Under the pieces are notes generated by a model that saw only the letters and a program-made list of their open reading frames with translations, made no database searches and was not told the DNA's origin. From contig JAFUMG010000055.1 of the NCBI GenBank assembly GCA_017473225.1, forward strand, positions 1 through 34,445: DNA of 34,445 nt, read 5' to 3'. This document shows, piece after piece, positions 30,267 through 34,445 of this stretch (position 1 is the first letter of the stretch; every line of letters begins with the position of its first letter). The position numbers and the translations under genes were made by a program. Source of the DNA: Oscillospiraceae bacterium (lineage in GTDB: Bacteria; Bacillota; Clostridia; Oscillospirales; Oscillospiraceae).

Positions 30267-30587
30267 AATTGTAGTTTGGCGTTCCGTTGAACAGTGGTTG
30301 CGGTGCCTAAAAATATGCTGTCATTGCGAGCCAGTCCGCATTGAATTGTGGTATGGCTGCCACCGGCAGCCATAATCATACTGATTCGCTGCGCGGAGCA
30401 CCACTAGCGTGGCAATCCCCTACGGCGTCGCAGTGCGGTCAGATGCTGAAAATCTTGGTGTTTCCGGGTGTTTTCTGCCACTTTCCTCTCCGTAGGTTCA
30501 CGGAAGAACCAGGAGATTGCCACGCCAGTGTGAGCACTGGCTCGCAATGACATGCTTCTTTTTAACTGCGCGCCAAACTGCAATTTA
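30267..30587. mobile_element. MITE-like nested repeat, GTCATTGCGAGCCAG core
   Basis: Outer ends AATTGTAGTTTGGCG (30267-30281) and CGCCAAACTGCAATTTA (30571-30587). Inner ends GTCATTGCGAGCCAG (30320-30334) and complement (30537-30551), as in the element at 21883. It carries the hairpin module TATGGCTGCC-ACC-GGCAGCCATA (about 30351-30373), also seen in variant form in the element at 14029. Confidence 0.8.
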
Positions 30588-30606
30588 CCCCCACCATTAA
30601 TTTCCC

Positions 30607-30653
30607 TTAATCTTCGTTAATGGATTCTTAACCGGACTTCGGCGGTTCTTAAT
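30607..30653 (+). promoter_or_regulatory. Phased TTAAY repeats upstream of the glycosyltransferase promoter
   Basis: TTAAT at 30607 and 30617, TTAAC at 30628 and TTAAT at 30649 have starts 10, 11 and 21 bp apart. Two 13-mers, GATTCTTAACCGG and GGTTCTTAATTGG, are offset by 21 bp. The last runs into the -35. Helically phased direct repeats of this type are typical sites for PhoB/OmpR-family response regulators. Confidence 0.5.
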
Positions 30654-30682
30654 TGGAAACTTCCTCCCCTGTGGCTTACAAT
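30653..30682 (+). promoter_or_regulatory. Promoter of the glycosyltransferase gene
   Basis: TTGGAA, 18-bp spacer, TACAAT; start near 30689. AAAGGAGG lies just before the ATG at 30715. Confidence 0.7.
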
Positions 30683-30714
30683 AAGGACGTAACCACCCGA
30701 AAGGAGGACCTTCC

Positions 30715-31980
30715 ATGAAAGGCGCCGCCGTTTTTGAAATTATCAGCCTTCTGCTGATGCTGCTGACCACCGTTTTTTACTCCTATCAAATCATCTACCT
30801 GCTCCTCCCTCTGGTCCGCGGGCCGAAGCCCCCGGAGCCCGCGCCGCCGAAGCGCTACGCCATTCTGATCGCCGCCCGGAATGAGGAGCATGTCCTGCCC
30901 CATCTGCTGGATTCCATCGCCGCGCAGACTTACCCGGCGGACCGGATCACCACCTATGTGGTGGCCGACAACTGCACCGACCGCACCGCGGAGGAAGCCC
31001 AGGCCCACGGCGCGCGGGTATTCCGGCGGTTCGACACGGAGCGGGTGGGCAAGGGCTATGCCCTGAGCTTCCTGCTGGACCAGATCCACACAGAGGGCGG
31101 GCTGGACCGGTTCGACGCCTTTCTGGTCTTCGACGCGGACAACCTTCTGGATAAGGATTATGTAAACCAAATCAACAAACTCTGCGCCGCCGGCTACCCT
31201 GCCTTCTGCGGCTATCGGAACACCAAAAACTACGGCAGCGGATGGCTGGCCGCCGGGTACGGGCTGTGGTACATCCACGAATCGGCCCATCTGAACCGGT
31301 CCCGGATGGCTCTGGGCACCTGCTGCACCGTCAGCGGAACGGGCTTCGGCTTCACCCGGCAGCTGCTGGAGGAAATGGGCGGCTGGAACTACCACACCCT
31401 GACGGAGGACATCGAATTCAGCACCTGGTGCGCCACCCACGGCATCCGCATCGGCTACTGCCACGACGCCATCCTCTACGACGAGCAGCCCACGGCCTTC
31501 GGCGTCTCCATCCGGCAACGGACCCGCTGGGTCCAGGGCGGCATTCAGGTCTCCCTCCGCCGCGCCGGGGATCTGCTCCGGGGGCTGCTCCGGGGCGGCA
31601 TGACCGCCTGGGCCAGCTTCGAGGCCATTACCCTCTCCCTCTGGGGCTACGGCATGAGCGCCGTCAGCTTCAGCTGCACCCTGCTGGCGGCCTTCCTGGC
31701 AGGCCGCTGGACGGGCCTTGCCACGGCGGTGCTTGCCGCCCTGGTGGGCGGCTACGTTTCCATGTTCGCCATCGGCGCGCTGACCATGGCTACGGAGCGC
31801 CGCCGCGTCCGGGCCACCCGGGCCCAGAAGTTCCGCTCCCTGTTCACCTTTCCCCTGTTCCTCTTTACTTACATCCCCATCGCCCTTACGGCGGTTTTCC
31901 GGAAATTCGAATGGACCCCCATCGCCCACACCTGCGCCATCTCCGCCGCCCAGCTTCAGGATCAGAGCACCGTCAAATGA
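30715..31980 (+). CDS. Membrane family 2 glycosyltransferase (cellulose-synthase-like)
   Basis: 421 residues. One N-terminal membrane segment (about 8-33), a GT-A domain, and C-terminal membrane segments (about 289-345 and 375-398). The processive-type GT2 motifs are all visible: VVADNCTDRT (82-91), DAD (140-142), TED (230-232, catalytic base) and RQRTRWVQG (267-275, the QxxRW motif). The enzyme should transfer a sugar from a nucleotide donor at the inner face of the membrane, making or extending a polysaccharide or glycolipid. Substrate unknown. No partner polymer gene is next to it. Own promoter with phased repeats suggests environmental control. Confidence 0.87.
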   Translation: MKGAAVFEIISLLLMLLTTVFYSYQIIYLLLPLVRGPKPPEPAPPKRYAILIAARNEEHVLPHLLDSIAAQTYPADRITTYVVADNCTDRTAEEAQAHGARVFRRFDTERVGKGYALSFLLDQIHTEGGLDRFDAFLVFDADNLLDKDYVNQINKLCAAGYPAFCGYRNTKNYGSGWLAAGYGLWYIHESAHLNRSRMALGTCCTVSGTGFGFTRQLLEEMGGWNYHTLTEDIEFSTWCATHGIRIGYCHDAILYDEQPTAFGVSIRQRTRWVQGGIQVSLRRAGDLLRGLLRGGMTAWASFEAITLSLWGYGMSAVSFSCTLLAAFLAGRWTGLATAVLAALVGGYVSMFAIGALTMATERRRVRATRAQKFRSLFTFPLFLFTYIPIALTAVFRKFEWTPIAHTCAISAAQLQDQSTVK

Positions 31981-31992
31981 CGGTGCTCTTTT
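31964..31992 (+). terminator. Terminator overlapping the glycosyltransferase stop codon
   Basis: AGAGCACCGTCA/TGACGGTGCTCT (31964-31975/31978-31989) followed by TTTT. The TGA stop is in the stem. Confidence 0.85.
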
Positions 31993-32080
31993 CAATCGCG
32001 GTTTGGCGTTTCCAAGCCCGCCCCCTCCACCGCCGGGGCCATACTTAACAATTTATTTACGGAAAAGACGCATTTCCCTC

Positions 32081-32109
32081 TTGCTTTTTTCTTCCAGGTG
32101 CGGTATTAT
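32081..32109 (+). promoter_or_regulatory. Promoter of groES-groEL
   Basis: TTGCTT, 17-bp spacer, TATTAT, immediately upstream of CIRCE, so the start site lies at the operator. Confidence 0.85.
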
Positions 32110-32112
32110 ATG

Positions 32113-32139
32113 TTAGCACTCAGAAGTCAAGAGTGCTAA
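32113..32139 (+). promoter_or_regulatory. CIRCE operator (HrcA-binding)
   Basis: Exact consensus TTAGCACTC, nine bases, GAGTGCTAA. HrcA represses chaperonin genes from this site and is released on heat stress. hrcA itself is not in the window. Confidence 0.97.
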
Positions 32140-32215
32140 ACACCGTAGATAAATGCAGGAAGGCCTTGGCCGATACCTGCGGTCTAAATACACTTTATGT
32201 ATGGAGGAATCCCAA

Positions 32216-34140
<1,925 letters not shown>

Positions 34141-34156
34141 TCGAAGATCATTCCGG

Positions 34157-34187
34157 GGAGCACCGCCATCAGGCGGTGCTCCTTTTT
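34157..34187 (+). terminator. Terminator of groES-groEL
   Basis: 11-bp stem GGAGCACCGCC/GGCGGTGCTCC with an ATCA loop, then T5. Confidence 0.92.
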
Positions 34188-34202
34188 CGTATTTTTGCCA
34201 TC

Positions 34203-34252
34203 GCAGGGGCGAATTGCGAAGTACCGCGCGGACGTGCGATGCACGCCCCTAC
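34203..34252. repeat. Short palindromic repeat with GGGGCG ends
   Basis: GCAGGGGCG (34203-34211) faces CGCCCCTAC (34244-34252), with GC-rich spacer. This looks like a small, common intergenic repeat unrelated to the AATTGTAGTTT family. Confidence 0.5.
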
Positions 34253-34306
34253 AATAAAACCGTGCAGCAAAGCTCCCCCATCACGCAAAAACCAGCCTGC
34301 CGCGTA

Positions 34307-34445
34307 TGTACTGCCCCAGATTGTGCGGACAGTACAAAAAGCCCCTATGTAGGAAATATTTAGTTTTACGCGGAGTGGCGCAGCGTCAGCGGCGCCACTC
34401 CAGTTTTATTCTGGATGCGCTCGGAGTTATAGAAGTGGATGTATC
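34307..34445 (-). mobile_element. One end of an IS3-family (IS150-group) insertion sequence, cut by the window
   Basis: The element appears to begin with TGTACTGCCCCAGATTGT, closely like the IS150 terminal repeat (TGTACTG followed by CMCC and ATTTTGT). TGTACTG at 34307-34313 is also the inverse of CAGTACA at 34330-34336. The transposase reads inwards from the right edge. Confidence 0.75.
34366..34445 (-). CDS. IS3-family transposase OrfB, C-terminal end only
   Basis: The last 25 residues are visible: YIHFYNSERIQNKTG followed by VAPLTLRHSA and a stop. YxxxYNxxRIQ is the conserved end of the IS150/IS3-type DDE integrase domain. The rest lies beyond the window, so integrity cannot be judged. 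Confidence 0.85.
   Translation of the reverse strand, partial: YIHFYNSERIQNKTGVAPLTLRHSA

Overview
The window looks like chromosome from a GC-rich gut Clostridium-like Firmicute, most plausibly of the Oscillospiraceae/Ruminococcaceae group. Reasons: roughly 60% GC coding sequence, textbook sigma-A promoters (nearly all with 17-bp spacers), strong AGGAGG ribosome sites, a perfect CIRCE box before groES-groEL, DegV, DUF1836, PrdX-type and FtsH proteins of Firmicute type, an SLH-domain surface protein, and MITE-like repeats in many intergenic gaps. The assignment is an inference from these features; no 16S or other phylogenetic marker is present.

Layout. (1) 1-240: interleaved inverted repeats and a repeat remnant. 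(2) 244-13352, minus strand: six consecutive genes for exported proteins. Five are lipoproteins that read as one operon. Two of these carry a TlpA-like thioredoxin domain (CGPC or CAPC), and four share a C-terminal module that I do not recognise. The sixth is an SLH-anchored protein with four tandem PPC-like beta-sandwich repeats. (3) 13353-16230: a PTS IIC-like permease with a long leader, flanked by two homologous copies of a short transcription unit. Each copy has a promoter, a three-codon AUG-UAC-AGG-UAA micro-ORF, a second 9-10 codon micro-ORF running into a terminator stem, and a second terminator. (4) 16231-24529: prolyl-tRNA deacylase-like protein, esterase, a P-type-ATPase-like membrane protein lacking every catalytic motif, RlmB-type methyltransferase, TcdA, serine acetyltransferase, MurA. 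(5) 24838-34140: RsmF-like methyltransferase, DegV with divergent DUF1836 regulator, FtsH, a family 2 glycosyltransferase, groES-groEL. (6) From 34307: one end of an IS150-group IS3 element.

Most genes from 16 kb onward are ordinary, individually promoted housekeeping genes. The parts that stand out are the exported redox/beta-sandwich lipoprotein cluster, the paired micro-ORF RNAs, the degenerate P-type ATPase, and a family of nested MITE-like elements sharing an outer terminal repeat (AATTGTAGTTTGGC-like) around different inner cores. Two of these elements supply the stop codon of the neighbouring gene (cysE and rsmF).

All functional calls are from reading the translated sequence and known family motifs; no database search was possible.
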